From: Shimia_B sp039815465
Lineage (GTDB): Bacteria; Pseudomonadota; Alphaproteobacteria; Rhodobacterales; Rhodobacteraceae
Direction of reading: 5' to 3'
Length of the DNA stretch: 64,000 nt
Assembly: GCA_039815465.1 (NCBI GenBank)
Contig: JBCBZG010000016.1
Location: 1 to 64,000 of the forward strand
Numbering within the stretch: position 1 is the stretch's first letter; each line of letters opens with the position of its first letter. Shown here one piece after another: positions 31,872 to 40,740 of this stretch. Position numbers and translations under genes: made by a program. The notes under the pieces are model-generated. The model was not told the DNA's origin, ran no database searches, and saw nothing but the letters and a program-made list of their open reading frames with translations.

Positions 31872-33012
31872 CGAGGCGCGCCTTTGCGATCTGCATCATC
31901 AGGTCGAGCTCGTTGAAGAGCTGCCATTCCTGTTCGACCCTGCCATTTTTCACCCGCTGCTGCGTGATGCCCCAGATCTGGCAGAGCGCGCCAGTGGGCT
32001 CGCGGTAGAGCGTGCCGCCGGAATGGGTTCCTTCCGCGCTCCAACGGGTGGAGATGAGGTAGCCGTCGGCGTCGTTGCCCATCCAGTAGACCTCGTCCAC
32101 TTGCAGGGTGAAGTCGGGGAAACAGGCGCGGAGTTCGGAGACATAGGCGCTGTAGGCATCTGGCCCGCCAAAGCAGCGGATGGTTGTGCCCTCGAACTGG
32201 GCATCGGGGGCGTAGGTCGCGGCGACCATGGACCCGTCGCCATTCCAGATGTTGTCGTGGAGTTGGCGGGCAAAGGCGTCGGGGTCGAAGCCATCGACCG
32301 GTTCGCCTTCGGACAGCGGGGCCGGGGGCCGGGCCGTGCTGCGGAGGTCGTCCCAAATCGCGGCGGTGCGGGGCCAGCCCGCGGGCGGGTTGGCGGCGAG
32401 GCGTTCCGCCTCCTCCCACAGGTCGATGCCCAGCTGTTTGAGCATAGCGGAGGTGTTGTAGAGCACATGTTCGAGGAAAATATCGTTCCCCTTAGCCACG
32501 CAGTTGGCGATGACCATCACGTTAACGCTCGCGCCTGTGGCGTCGCCATAGCGGCTGGGGCCGGTATTTGTGCCCTTGATACGGGTGAGGTGGGAGGTGT
32601 GGAAGCCTTTGTCCGCGTCGCCGGCCCAGATGACTTCTTCTGCGTCGAGGATGATGTCGGGGAAGGCGCCCGTGGTGTGGTGGGTGTCGGCGATAATTTT
32701 CGCATTGCCGGTTTGCAGGCCGTAATCGTCGAACACCACGCTGTCGTCGGAGTAGCAGTCGCCGATATAGTCGACCTCCCGCGCGGCGGTTTCCCAGATG
32801 CGGTAGGTGATGCGCACAATATAGTCGACGATGTTGCGGTATTCGGGGTCAAAGCCGGGCATGTCCTGCGCGGGCCCGAGGTAGGGCGGGATGCGATGCG
32901 CGCCGCCCTTCGTATAGTCCGCGAGCGAGATGCTGAAATCTGTGGGCATGTCCGCGCGCGTCAGTGGGGCTGCGGGCAGGTTGCTCTGGGAGCGGTCGGG
33001 TTTGAACGTCAT
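31864..33012 (-). CDS. Tandem SnoaL/NTF2-like protein B (divergent, ester-cyclase-like)
   Basis: A 382-residue protein with two NTF2-like halves: first around DYIVRITYRIWETAAREVDY to the middle, second around NDNIWNGDGSMVAATY-like DNIWNGDGSMVAATYAPDAQ. It is not close to paralogues A, C and D but has the same overall fold and size. The start ATG at 33012 overlaps the stop of gene C (ATGA), which fixes it and shows coupling. It lacks the WFGPGGIGA and AENWIFID signatures, so likely has a different activity on the same metabolite, which is inference. Confidence 0.82.
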   Translation of the reverse strand: MTFKPDRSQSNLPAAPLTRADMPTDFSISLADYTKGGAHRIPPYLGPAQDMPGFDPEYRNIVDYIVRITYRIWETAAREVDYIGDCYSDDSVVFDDYGLQTGNAKIIADTHHTTGAFPDIILDAEEVIWAGDADKGFHTSHLTRIKGTNTGPSRYGDATGASVNVMVIANCVAKGNDIFLEHVLYNTSAMLKQLGIDLWEEAERLAANPPAGWPRTAAIWDDLRSTARPPAPLSEGEPVDGFDPDAFARQLHDNIWNGDGSMVAATYAPDAQFEGTTIRCFGGPDAYSAYVSELRACFPDFTLQVDEVYWMGNDADGYLISTRWSAEGTHSGGTLYREPTGALCQIWGITQQRVKNGRVEQEWQLFNELDLMMQIAKARLDG

Positions 33013-33998
33013 GTCGTAGTCTCCTCCAACAAGTCGATGTTTTGCTGCGCGAGGAAGTGCAGCATGTCGATAAATATCCAATTCTCGGCGATCTTTGTGC
33101 CGTCTCGGCGGTAGAGGTCCACGACCCGCATCTCTGCCAGCGCGTCACTCGCGGGCGCGCCCATGTAGTCGCCGATGTTGCGCATCCTCAGACACGGCCA
33201 CCACATCACCGCGCTAAAGCGGCCCTCGGCGCAGGCGAGCTCCCAGTCCACGATGTCCTGGGTGTCGAGCTTGTCCTCAAAGGGGCCCGTATGCCCGCGG
33301 CGGTAGCCGGAGAAGCCCAGGCTCGCGCCGATGCCCGCGGGGCCGAACCAGTTCATGTCCGTGTGCCAGAAGCGGGTCATGTGGTCGGCGGGGGAGGTGT
33401 AGCTTTTGGCGAGGTCGGCGAGCATGTCGGTGGTGAGCGTGTGTGTCTCAGCCGTCTCGGATGCGTCATGAGGGCCGAGCCCGTCATGGGTTTTTGGCCC
33501 CGGCATCATGAAATGCCCACCCGTTTGATGCGCGGCATAGGGATTGCGCCCGGCCTGCGTGAGCACGGCGAGGAGGTCAAAGAACTCCACCATCTCCGCG
33601 ATCTTGTCGCCCTCCATCCGGGCGAAAGTGACATAGGGGATGAAGGTCGCCTTACCCGTGGGGGCGATGCCGAGCCAGGGTGCGGTAAAGTCGCCAATGA
33701 GATGGCCCATGGAGACCGCCCAGACGGGCGCTTCGCCGCGCTGGTGGTCGTGGCTGGCAAAGTGGATGTCGGGCCGCCGTTGCAGCGTGGTCATCGCCGC
33801 CTTGAGCGGGCTCCAGACTGTGGCTGCGAGCGCCTCTGGCCCCGTAAGCTCGTAGAATGGCCGAACACCGCGATAGGCGAAGTCCGGGGTAAGCGTGTCT
33901 GCGCAAACCGCCGCCGTCTCCGCGCCGGGTGCGGCGCGGTCTAAGGATGTTTGGAACTGGGTGAGCCGCGCAGCGGCGTCGGATAGTCTATCCGTCAT
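33009..33998 (-). CDS. Tandem SnoaL/NTF2-like protein C
   Basis: A 329-residue paralogue of A and D. Shared motifs are QRRPDIHFAS, PWLGIAPTGKA, KTHDGLGPHD, WFGPAGIGASLGF and DLYRRDGTKIAENWIFIDML. The start at 33998 is preceded by CGGAG. It lies directly downstream of the MalG-like permease gene (99-bp gap) and overlaps gene B by 4 bp. Two NTF2 folds in one chain could give one catalytic and one regulatory pocket. Confidence 0.85.
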   Translation of the reverse strand: MTDRLSDAAARLTQFQTSLDRAAPGAETAAVCADTLTPDFAYRGVRPFYELTGPEALAATVWSPLKAAMTTLQRRPDIHFASHDHQRGEAPVWAVSMGHLIGDFTAPWLGIAPTGKATFIPYVTFARMEGDKIAEMVEFFDLLAVLTQAGRNPYAAHQTGGHFMMPGPKTHDGLGPHDASETAETHTLTTDMLADLAKSYTSPADHMTRFWHTDMNWFGPAGIGASLGFSGYRRGHTGPFEDKLDTQDIVDWELACAEGRFSAVMWWPCLRMRNIGDYMGAPASDALAEMRVVDLYRRDGTKIAENWIFIDMLHFLAQQNIDLLEETTT

Positions 33999-34096
33999 AT
34001 CTGAACTCCGTGATCTGTGCCGATTTTGCAAAGGGCAAAGATCCTAGTTCAGCAGGCCGTCTCCCACATACCAGACCACGGTTGGGGCGTGCGCAA

Positions 34097-34978
34097 TCAT
34101 CCCTTCACCGCGCCCGCTGTCAGGCCGCTCACAATCTGGCGCTGGAAGAATAGAATGAGGAAGAAGAGCGGGATGATGGAGCTCACCACCGCCGACACCG
34201 CAAACATCACGTTGCCTTGCTCCCGGACAGACCCAAGGAAGCTCTCGATACGCGGGATCATCGTCTGGTTTTCAGCGCTCAGCAGCATCGCGGTGATGGC
34301 GAAGTCGTTATAGGCGAGCAAGAAGCTGAAGAGCCCCGTGGTGATCACCCCAGGCCACATCACCGGCACGATCACGTGCCAGAACGCCTGAAACCTGTTG
34401 CATCCATCGACCATGGCGCTTTCGTCCAAGTCTTTGGGGATGTTGAGAAAGAAGGAATGCAGCATCCAAAGCGTGAAGGGCTGGTTGATGGCCACGAGCA
34501 CGATGATCGTCGTCGAAAGCCGCCCCCAAAGGTTCCATTCAAAGAAGGGCAGGAGGTAGCCGGACACGAGCGTGATATGCGGCATCGCGCGGAACACGAG
34601 CGCGGCAATGAGCAGCCAGAACGCGTAGCGGAAGCCAGAGCGCGCCAGCGCGTAGCCGCCGAGTGTGCCGAGCGTGAGCGAGATCACCACCGTGCAGACC
34701 ACAACGATGGAGGTGTTGATGACGTTGCGCCAGAACTCCTCCTGAATCCACGCACCGTAGTATCCGTTGCCGGTAAAGGCCCCGCCCGTTTCGCGGATGG
34801 TGAGCATGCCGTAGATGGCATTGCGCCAGTCAGCCTTTGAGAAGAAATCGCCCTGAACCTTGAACGATCCCCAGACCGTCCAGATGAACGGCCCCATGGC
34901 GATGATGAGCCAGAAGACCACCATTGCGGATGCGAACCAGGTGAAAAAGCCGCGGGGGTTTTGAGCCGATACGGACAT
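34097..34978 (-). CDS. Sugar-type ABC transporter permease (MalG-like)
   Basis: A 293-residue inner-membrane permease with six hydrophobic segments and the EAA loop around MVDGCNRFQAFWHVIVPVMWPG (split: about residues 195-216), where the ATPase would dock. It pairs with the MalF-like permease, with which it shares one base at the start/stop. The family imports sugars, polyols or glycerol phosphates. No ATP-binding subunit gene accompanies it in the window. Confidence 0.92.
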   Translation of the reverse strand: MSVSAQNPRGFFTWFASAMVVFWLIIAMGPFIWTVWGSFKVQGDFFSKADWRNAIYGMLTIRETGGAFTGNGYYGAWIQEEFWRNVINTSIVVVCTVVISLTLGTLGGYALARSGFRYAFWLLIAALVFRAMPHITLVSGYLLPFFEWNLWGRLSTTIIVLVAINQPFTLWMLHSFFLNIPKDLDESAMVDGCNRFQAFWHVIVPVMWPGVITTGLFSFLLAYNDFAITAMLLSAENQTMIPRIESFLGSVREQGNVMFAVSAVVSSIIPLFFLILFFQRQIVSGLTAGAVKG

Positions 34979-36006
34979 TATGCGCGCCTCTGGTTAAAGT
35001 CGCGCCAGGTGCGGAAGAGCACCGGCGTGAGGAGGATAACGACACCGATCACCGTCATCATGGAGGTGGCGGCGGCGGAGCCAAAGAGCTTCGTATCGCC
35101 GGACAGATCGTTGTAGATGATCCAGCTGAGCGAGGTCGCTTTCGCGTCAGCCGAGAAGCCCACGATAGGCTCAAACACGCGGAAGTTGTCCATGAGCTGC
35201 ATGAGCACGATAAAGACGACGAGCGGCGCCATATACGGGACGACCACGTAGCGGACCTGCTGGAACCGGGTCGCACCGTCGAGCTTTGCCGCCTCTAGCG
35301 TCTCTGTCGGGACGGTTTGGAGCCCGGCGTAAAAGACGACAAAGGCAAAGGGGGTGGAGGACCAGACGCCGTACACAAAAAGCATGAGCCACGTAAGCGG
35401 CGCGGAGGCCTTGAGGCTCAGATCCGGGTCGTCAAAGAGGACTTGGAGCGTAGCCCCTAGGATCCCGTCCGCGTCGACCATCCAAAACAGGATCAGCGAG
35501 CCCACGAGCGGCGTCACGATCATCGGTAGCAGGGAGGCAAAGATCGTCGGACCCTTGACCACCTTTGGCAGTCGGTTCACCGCCAGCGCGATCAGCAGCC
35601 CGAAAAGGATCACGAGCGGCGTCACGATCGCCGTGTAAGACATTGTAAAGATGAGCGCCTTGTAGAAGGGCAGGTTGTAGACACCCGTCAGAAACGGGCC
35701 CCAACTGTCGGTCGTGTTCCACAGCTCGCCAATCTCGGTAAAGGCCAAATGCCCGCGATTGGTGTAGGTGCCGAGCCCGTTAAAGCGGCCCAGCGGTGCG
35801 TCGGCGTTGAGCTGCGCCGTGGCCTCTGTATCCACTTGCAAGACGGTCTCGCAGCGGAACGGGCCGCAGTTCTCAACCTCTTTGAGGACCTGTTCGTGTT
35901 CCACATAGAACGACTGAACCGCGACGGAGATAATCGGGAGCGCGATAAAAAGGATCATCGCGAGAAATGACGGCCAGATGAACCGAATGAACGTACCGTG
36001 GGGCAT
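34978..36006 (-). CDS. Sugar-type ABC transporter permease (MalF-like)
   Basis: A 342-residue permease with about six to seven hydrophobic segments. It has a large periplasmic loop of roughly 95 residues after the first segment (residues ~30-125), including two cysteines in NCGPFRCET, that is unusual for short MalF proteins and may contact the binding protein. The EAA loop is around KLDGATRFQQVRYVVVPYMAP. It follows the binding-protein gene by 63 bp. Confidence 0.92.
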   Translation of the reverse strand: MPHGTFIRFIWPSFLAMILFIALPIISVAVQSFYVEHEQVLKEVENCGPFRCETVLQVDTEATAQLNADAPLGRFNGLGTYTNRGHLAFTEIGELWNTTDSWGPFLTGVYNLPFYKALIFTMSYTAIVTPLVILFGLLIALAVNRLPKVVKGPTIFASLLPMIVTPLVGSLILFWMVDADGILGATLQVLFDDPDLSLKASAPLTWLMLFVYGVWSSTPFAFVVFYAGLQTVPTETLEAAKLDGATRFQQVRYVVVPYMAPLVVFIVLMQLMDNFRVFEPIVGFSADAKATSLSWIIYNDLSGDTKLFGSAAATSMMTVIGVVILLTPVLFRTWRDFNQRRA

Positions 36007-36069
36007 GGCGCACGTCCCTGTTGGGAGAAGGGGTAGGCGGCGCCAAGCAAAGGCGCCGCCCGGGTCAGT

Positions 36070-37311
36070 TTACTGCAGGAAGCCCTGCTCTTGCGCCTTA
36101 GCCGTGTAGGCAGCTTCGATGTCGGCGAGCGTTTGCTCGGCCGTTTCGCTGCCCTGGAGGAAGCCGGGAAGCTCCTCAAAGAAGGCGGTGTGGAGCAGAC
36201 CCATGTAGGGCAGCATTGGATAAGGCTCTGCGCCCGAGCTTGCGACCGCCGCAACGCCATCTGCCGCGGGCGATGGCTGGTAGGCATCCATCAGCCACAC
36301 AGATTTGTCGTTGTTGTCCTCGAACTCCACCATCTCGTCGGACACACCGTGGACCATCGCGATAAAGGTGGCCTCTGCATCCTCGTCAGAGATGTTCTTG
36401 GAGATCGTCCAGCCGTCCCACCAAAGTGTGGAGGAGGGGATGTCGCCGCCGCCCACCGTCATCGCGTTGATAGCAACGGTGTTTTCGGCCACGCCGTCAG
36501 CTGCGCCTTCGTCATCCATGAGACCACCCATGGACGAGCCCCACATCGCCGCCATCGCCAAGCCGCCCGATTCCCAGATCGGCGCAACGGTGCCGGTGTT
36601 GTAGGTCAGGAAGTCCGGGTTGGAGTATTCCAGGAGCGCTTTCATCATGTTGAGCGTCGCGACACCGGCTTCGTTGTTGACCGACGCTTTCGCGGTGCCG
36701 GGCTCAAAGAACTGGCCGCCATGGCCCAGATACATGTTCACGAACTCTTCGCCCAGGTTCCAGTCGGACTTGGACAGCATCGCGAACGGGTACTGCATGA
36801 TGCCCGCGTCGCGGATCGCGCCTGCGACTTCGAGCACCTCTTCATAGGTGCTGGGCGCGTCCATGCCGACCTGGTCCAGGATGTCCTGGCGCACGACGAG
36901 GTGCTGCGCGTTGGCCATAAAGGCCACCGCCATAACCTTGCCATCGATGCGGATCAGCTGGTTGCGCTTCAGGCTTTGACCATGCTTAGCCACAAGGTCG
37001 TCAAGCGGACGAATGAGGTCTTCGTTCAAAAGCGGCACGATGGAGGAGTTCGCAACCACGGCGCTCGTGTATTCGGCCGGGTTCGCGGTCAGTGCGGCGA
37101 CCTGAATGTTGCGATGCTCGGACGTGTGGTTGGCAGAAAATGTCGCGTCGCCGCTGATGCACTGTTCCGCGAACGAGGTCACGGCGCGCAGCGCTGGGAA
37201 ATCGTTGGCCAGCACGTTGACGTTGCCCGACGTGACAGAGCACGCCATCGCGGCCCCGGCTGAAACAACCAACGCTGTGGTCGAATAGGCGATGTGTTTG
37301 AACATAGTCAT
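36070..37311 (-). CDS. ABC transporter extracellular substrate-binding protein (family 1)
   Basis: A 413-residue periplasmic protein. The start at 37311 follows GGGGAGACTCC and gives a signal peptide (MTMFKHIAYSTTALVVSAGA, cleaved before or near CSVTSG). The fold is the MalE/cluster B type: an N-lobe with VNVLANDFPALRAV, a hinge region and a C-lobe with LWWDGWTISKN. Aromatic residues in the putative cleft would suit a sugar or polyol-like ligand. The Cys right after AMA could hint at lipidation, but a lipobox is not convincing. Confidence 0.92.
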   Translation of the reverse strand: MTMFKHIAYSTTALVVSAGAAMACSVTSGNVNVLANDFPALRAVTSFAEQCISGDATFSANHTSEHRNIQVAALTANPAEYTSAVVANSSIVPLLNEDLIRPLDDLVAKHGQSLKRNQLIRIDGKVMAVAFMANAQHLVVRQDILDQVGMDAPSTYEEVLEVAGAIRDAGIMQYPFAMLSKSDWNLGEEFVNMYLGHGGQFFEPGTAKASVNNEAGVATLNMMKALLEYSNPDFLTYNTGTVAPIWESGGLAMAAMWGSSMGGLMDDEGAADGVAENTVAINAMTVGGGDIPSSTLWWDGWTISKNISDEDAEATFIAMVHGVSDEMVEFEDNNDKSVWLMDAYQPSPAADGVAAVASSGAEPYPMLPYMGLLHTAFFEELPGFLQGSETAEQTLADIEAAYTAKAQEQGFLQ

Positions 37312-37464
37312 TGGAGTCTCCCCATTTTTCGCTTCAGCCCCCTGCATGGAGGGCGACCACCGGGTCATGGCGGCCATTTGAATAGCTCACCCCGCGAGCC
37401 TAGCCGCATTTTTGCGTCCCGCAACTCTTTCTATGCACACGTAGTCAAAAATTGTGATCCGGGC

Positions 37465-38478
37465 TCAGAGCCCTGTCAGCGCCCTTTGTCGGGCGATTAA
37501 ATCGACGCCGAGTTGCTCCAGAAAGTGCAGGTGGTCGATAAAATTCCAGTTTTCAGCGATCTTATCGCCCGCGCGGCGGTAAAGATCGACGACGCGCATA
37601 GTGGCCGGGCGGTCGGATTTCGGGGCCAGCCCGATATAGCCACCGTTCGAAAGGACGTCGAAGGTCGGCCAGCCGAAAAAGCCGCCAAAGTTGCCTTCCG
37701 CGATCTCGCAGCGGTGCCCAAAGAAGGTGCCCCAGGTAAGGCCCCGTTCAAACGGCACGCAGTGTTGATCCAGGTAACCCTGCTGGGTGTAGGGGGCCCC
37801 GATCCCGCCCGGGCCCCACCAAATCATATCCGGCGTCCAGTCAAGGCTGAGATCGGTGGTGGTGGTTTCGACATTGGCGTCGAGCAACCGGTTAATCATG
37901 CGCTGAAAGAGCCGGAGCGTGATCTCCCCCTCCGCAGCGGGGGTAGGGGTGTAAAGGAGCCCATCATGGGTGCGCGGACCAGGTGTGATGAGCGTCGTGG
38001 CCGTTGATTGCGGCACGGCCTCCGCCCCGTTGAGCGCCATAAAGTTCATCGCGTCGAGAAAGAGCGTCACATCGGCGATGCGGTCTCCCTCCACCTGGTA
38101 AAAGGCGCAATAGCGCAGCAGTGCCGCCCGTCCCGTGGGCCGCACGCCAAACAGTGGCCCCCGAAAGAGCCCCATGAGGTGTCCCATAGATACAACCCAA
38201 GTCGTCGCGCCGCCATCAAGGTCGTTAGGACCCGCTAGAAATATGTCAGGCCGCCGCTGGAGCGGGCCCAACGCGGCGCGTAGGGGCGCCCAAACTTGGG
38301 CTTCGGCGCCTTCGGCCGTCAGCTGTTCGGGAAAAGGCGCCGTCGTGTGAAACGGGCAGTCTGGCGTGGTGTGAGCGGCCAGAGCACTGGCGAGCGCATC
38401 GCTAGGCGCAGCGTCCACCGCATCTTGATGGGCAAGGACTGCCTGCTTGGCGCGGGCCAAACGTGTTTCACTATCCAT
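37465..38478 (-). CDS. Tandem SnoaL/NTF2-like protein D
   Basis: A 337-residue paralogue of A and C placed upstream of the ABC binding protein, so the importer is bracketed by the family. Shared motifs are QRRPDIFLAG, GVRPTGRAALLRYCAF, RTHDGLLYTP, WWGPGGIGAP and DLYRRAGDKIAENWNFID. It is the first gene of the cluster; the 153-bp gap to the binding protein could hold its own promoter. Function is unknown beyond the fold. Confidence 0.85.
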   Translation of the reverse strand: MDSETRLARAKQAVLAHQDAVDAAPSDALASALAAHTTPDCPFHTTAPFPEQLTAEGAEAQVWAPLRAALGPLQRRPDIFLAGPNDLDGGATTWVVSMGHLMGLFRGPLFGVRPTGRAALLRYCAFYQVEGDRIADVTLFLDAMNFMALNGAEAVPQSTATTLITPGPRTHDGLLYTPTPAAEGEITLRLFQRMINRLLDANVETTTTDLSLDWTPDMIWWGPGGIGAPYTQQGYLDQHCVPFERGLTWGTFFGHRCEIAEGNFGGFFGWPTFDVLSNGGYIGLAPKSDRPATMRVVDLYRRAGDKIAENWNFIDHLHFLEQLGVDLIARQRALTGL

Positions 38479-38601
38479 GAGGCTATAACGCTCAACGGCG
38501 GAAGAAAGGTCAACGCCTAGCGTCTAGATGCGCTCGATGAAGGGTCGGGCAGGGGCTGCGGGAGAGGCGAGCTGAAAGCGTTGCTGGTCTCTCGCGAACG
38601 C

Positions 38602-39324
38602 CTACACCGTTTCGCCTTCTAGCGCCTGTCTTGAGCGGCGCCGCCTGAGCAGGATCAACGCCATGAGTGCCGTCACACTAGTCGATAGTGCAGCGGGCAC
38701 AGGCACAGGCGCGATCTGAAAGTCGTCTAGAAAAACATCGACATCCTCAATCTGGTCAAGAGGGTCTCCATTTGGAAGGGTTGGTGTGACCGAGAAAATC
38801 CGAAACCTTTGCTCGCCGGGCGTAACAAGATCGTTGAGGGCATTGAAAGCAGACAAGTCGGGGCCACTCAAAACCGACCCCTCTTCGTCGGGATCGTGGA
38901 GAAAAACGAAAACGAAGTCGGACAGGATGGCCGTGGTATCGTTAGCGGCAAGGTTCGTTAGGCTGTAAAACGTCTGTGCTTGCGAGATACGTGCGTCAAA
39001 GACCTCCGCGCTTGCATCTTTTGACAGAAAAAGACCTGAAGCCGAAAACGCAAACGCGCGGCCGTTGCCGCCCGTCAGTGTGACGCTTTCCAAATCGTAG
39101 ACACCGCCGGTAGGTGAACTCGCGATCGGCTGGAGCGAGCCAAATTCAAAGTCCAATGTGACGCGCTCCTGCGGGCCAAAGGTCGCGATAACGGGATCAA
39201 AGCTGGGAGGGCTGTAATTCATGCGCGCCGTAACGCGGATCGTGTCGGCCAAAGCCACGCTGGCAAGGGCGCAAAGGGCGGTTAGGGTCAGGGTATATAG
39301 CCAATAAATGACGAGAGCGGCCAA
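38602..39324 (-). CDS. VPLPA-CTERM sorted exported protein, 5' end replaced by IS sequence
   Basis: A 240-residue protein whose C-terminus is a variant of the roseobacter VPLPA-CTERM sorting signal: a PVPVPAALS motif, a hydrophobic helix and an RRRRSR cluster, for processing by an exosortase/XrtC-like enzyme. The body has a beta-rich look without a known domain. The only start is a TTG at 39324, without a ribosome site, inside the C-terminal coding remnant of an IS5-type transposase, which fuses in frame to the signal peptide. The true start was probably lost, so this may be a pseudogene or a rescued chimera. Confidence 0.7.
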   Translation of the reverse strand: MAALVIYWLYTLTLTALCALASVALADTIRVTARMNYSPPSFDPVIATFGPQERVTLDFEFGSLQPIASSPTGGVYDLESVTLTGGNGRAFAFSASGLFLSKDASAEVFDARISQAQTFYSLTNLAANDTTAILSDFVFVFLHDPDEEGSVLSGPDLSAFNALNDLVTPGEQRFRIFSVTPTLPNGDPLDQIEDVDVFLDDFQIAPVPVPAALSTSVTALMALILLRRRRSRQALEGETV

Positions 39325-39480
39325 AGCGGTGGCTGACAGGAAGACCTCTGGGCACCTGTCGTATCGGGTTGCCGTACGCCGCTAGTCCTTTAGCCTGTCG
39401 AACTTGATCTCGATCTGGTTGAGACCTGTATCGTGCCGCTTGTCGTTTTTGACCGTGTGCTTGCGCGGCTTTCGAAATGT
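39298..39480 (-). pseudogene. IS5-family transposase C-terminal remnant
   Basis: About 60 codons on the reverse strand match the C-terminus of IS5/IS427-type DDE transposases: RKPRKHTVKNDKRH, then NQIEIKFDRLKD, a stop codon where the family has Trp (LKDWRR), then RRTATRYDRCPEVFLSATAL and AALVIYWL. No upstream catalytic domain or clear terminal inverted repeat remains. It runs in frame into the VPLPA-CTERM gene. Confidence 0.75.
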
Positions 39481-40076
39481 GAATCACGACCCTAAGCGCA
39501 AATCAATGGGTCCTAAGCCTAGGCATATTCGCCTAAGTCCAAATGCTGCCCCAAAACGGACTGCATTAGAGACGCTCGCGAGGAACATTAAGACGCACCC
39601 GGCGTCGCCGGACCAATCGCCGAAGCTGATCGCGCTGAGGGACCTCAATAGAATGAGCGACAGGCAAAGCTAAGGGATGACACTTTTGGGACAGGTGAGA
39701 GGCAGTACAACTTTGGTATGATTGGCTGCCGGAGCGGCATGAGGTGAACTTCTAAGTAGTTGCCGAAGATGAGGCCTGCGATGCTCCAGTCCACGACCGC
39801 CGTCAGTTTTGGGCTCCCTTTGCCCACAACTCCAATCGCCTTGTTGCCTGTCGTTGAAAGCGTCGAAGACTCAATCAGAGTCGACTGCGATACGGACCGC
39901 GCCCAAGGTCGCGCTTTCGTGGCTGGGCCCGCCGATGATGACGCTCCCCATTGGCTTGCCGATGGCAGCGGACTGGTGATCCATCCAAAAGTGGAATTCA
40001 GGATGTCCCTGCCCGCTGGCGGACCACGGCTCTGGGTGGTCCGTTCGCGGCTAAGCCGCTAGGCTCGCACCTGAAC
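39481..40076. other. Gene-free stretch upstream of the response regulator
   Basis: About 600 bp without a supported gene. Short frames on both strands have no ribosome sites and no family resemblance. The left end carries CCTAAG repeats (39491, 39512, 39532) and GAATCACGACCC, which may be part of the decayed IS end. Probably degenerate mobile DNA plus the promoter of the response regulator. Confidence 0.5.
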
Positions 40077-40736
40077 ATGCCTGACACCCAACGTTTTCTG
40101 CTACTCGATGATCACCCGGTTTATCTCGCGGGCCTGAAACACATTGTGGAGGCCCGCTACGCGCAGGCGTCGGTGACCACCTCGGACAATGCGCGCCGCG
40201 CCATCGAACTTCTGGATAGAGGGGAGCGGTTCAACGTCATGGTGGTGGATCTGAACATGAACAATTTGGACGGCTTTGCGTTTCTGATTGCTGCGCGCGA
40301 GCGCCGCGTTCGCGCCCGCACGATTGTCGTGTCGGGGTCCGAGGACCCAAAGGATGCAGATCGGGCAATGGCCTTGGGCGCGTACGCCTATTTGTCGAAA
40401 GAAGCGGCTTCAGGAACGCTGACCCGAACGCTCGATGCCGCCCTAGACGGGGACGATTGGGCCTCCGACGTCTTATTGAGCAAGAAGCTACAGCCCAAGG
40501 TCGATCCGCAACCTGGAACGAAGCACGATCTGGGCGCGCAAATTGGCTTGTCCGCGCGCCAAATCCAAGTGCTGGAGCTGATTTGCGATGGTATGTCCAA
40601 CAAGGAGATCGGGCAGACCTTGGCCATCAGTGAACCAACAGTCAAAACGCACATCTCGGCGATCTTTCGGTTGTTCCAGGTGCGCAATCGAACGAGTGTC
40701 GTCGGCAAGGCGCGGGCGCTCGGGCTTCTCGATTAA
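40077..40736 (+). CDS. LuxR/NarL-type response regulator
   Basis: A 219-residue regulator. The receiver domain has the acidic pair in LLLDDHP, phosphoacceptor Asp58 in VMVVDLNM, and a Lys in YLSKEA. The C-terminal HTH is the LuxR type (LSARQIQVLELICDGMSNKEI and EPTVKTHISAIFRLF). The start at 40077 gives a normal receiver N-terminus; the frame upstream is not coding-like. It converges with a hybrid histidine kinase, 4 bp stop to stop, its likely partner. Confidence 0.92.
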   Translation: MPDTQRFLLLDDHPVYLAGLKHIVEARYAQASVTTSDNARRAIELLDRGERFNVMVVDLNMNNLDGFAFLIAARERRVRARTIVVSGSEDPKDADRAMALGAYAYLSKEAASGTLTRTLDAALDGDDWASDVLLSKKLQPKVDPQPGTKHDLGAQIGLSARQIQVLELICDGMSNKEIGQTLAISEPTVKTHISAIFRLFQVRNRTSVVGKARALGLLD

Positions 40737-40740
40737 GGGC

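Noticed and set aside
39404..39673. An 89-codon frame on the plus strand upstream of the response regulator
   Set aside because: It starts inside the transposase remnant, has no ribosome site and no recognisable features.
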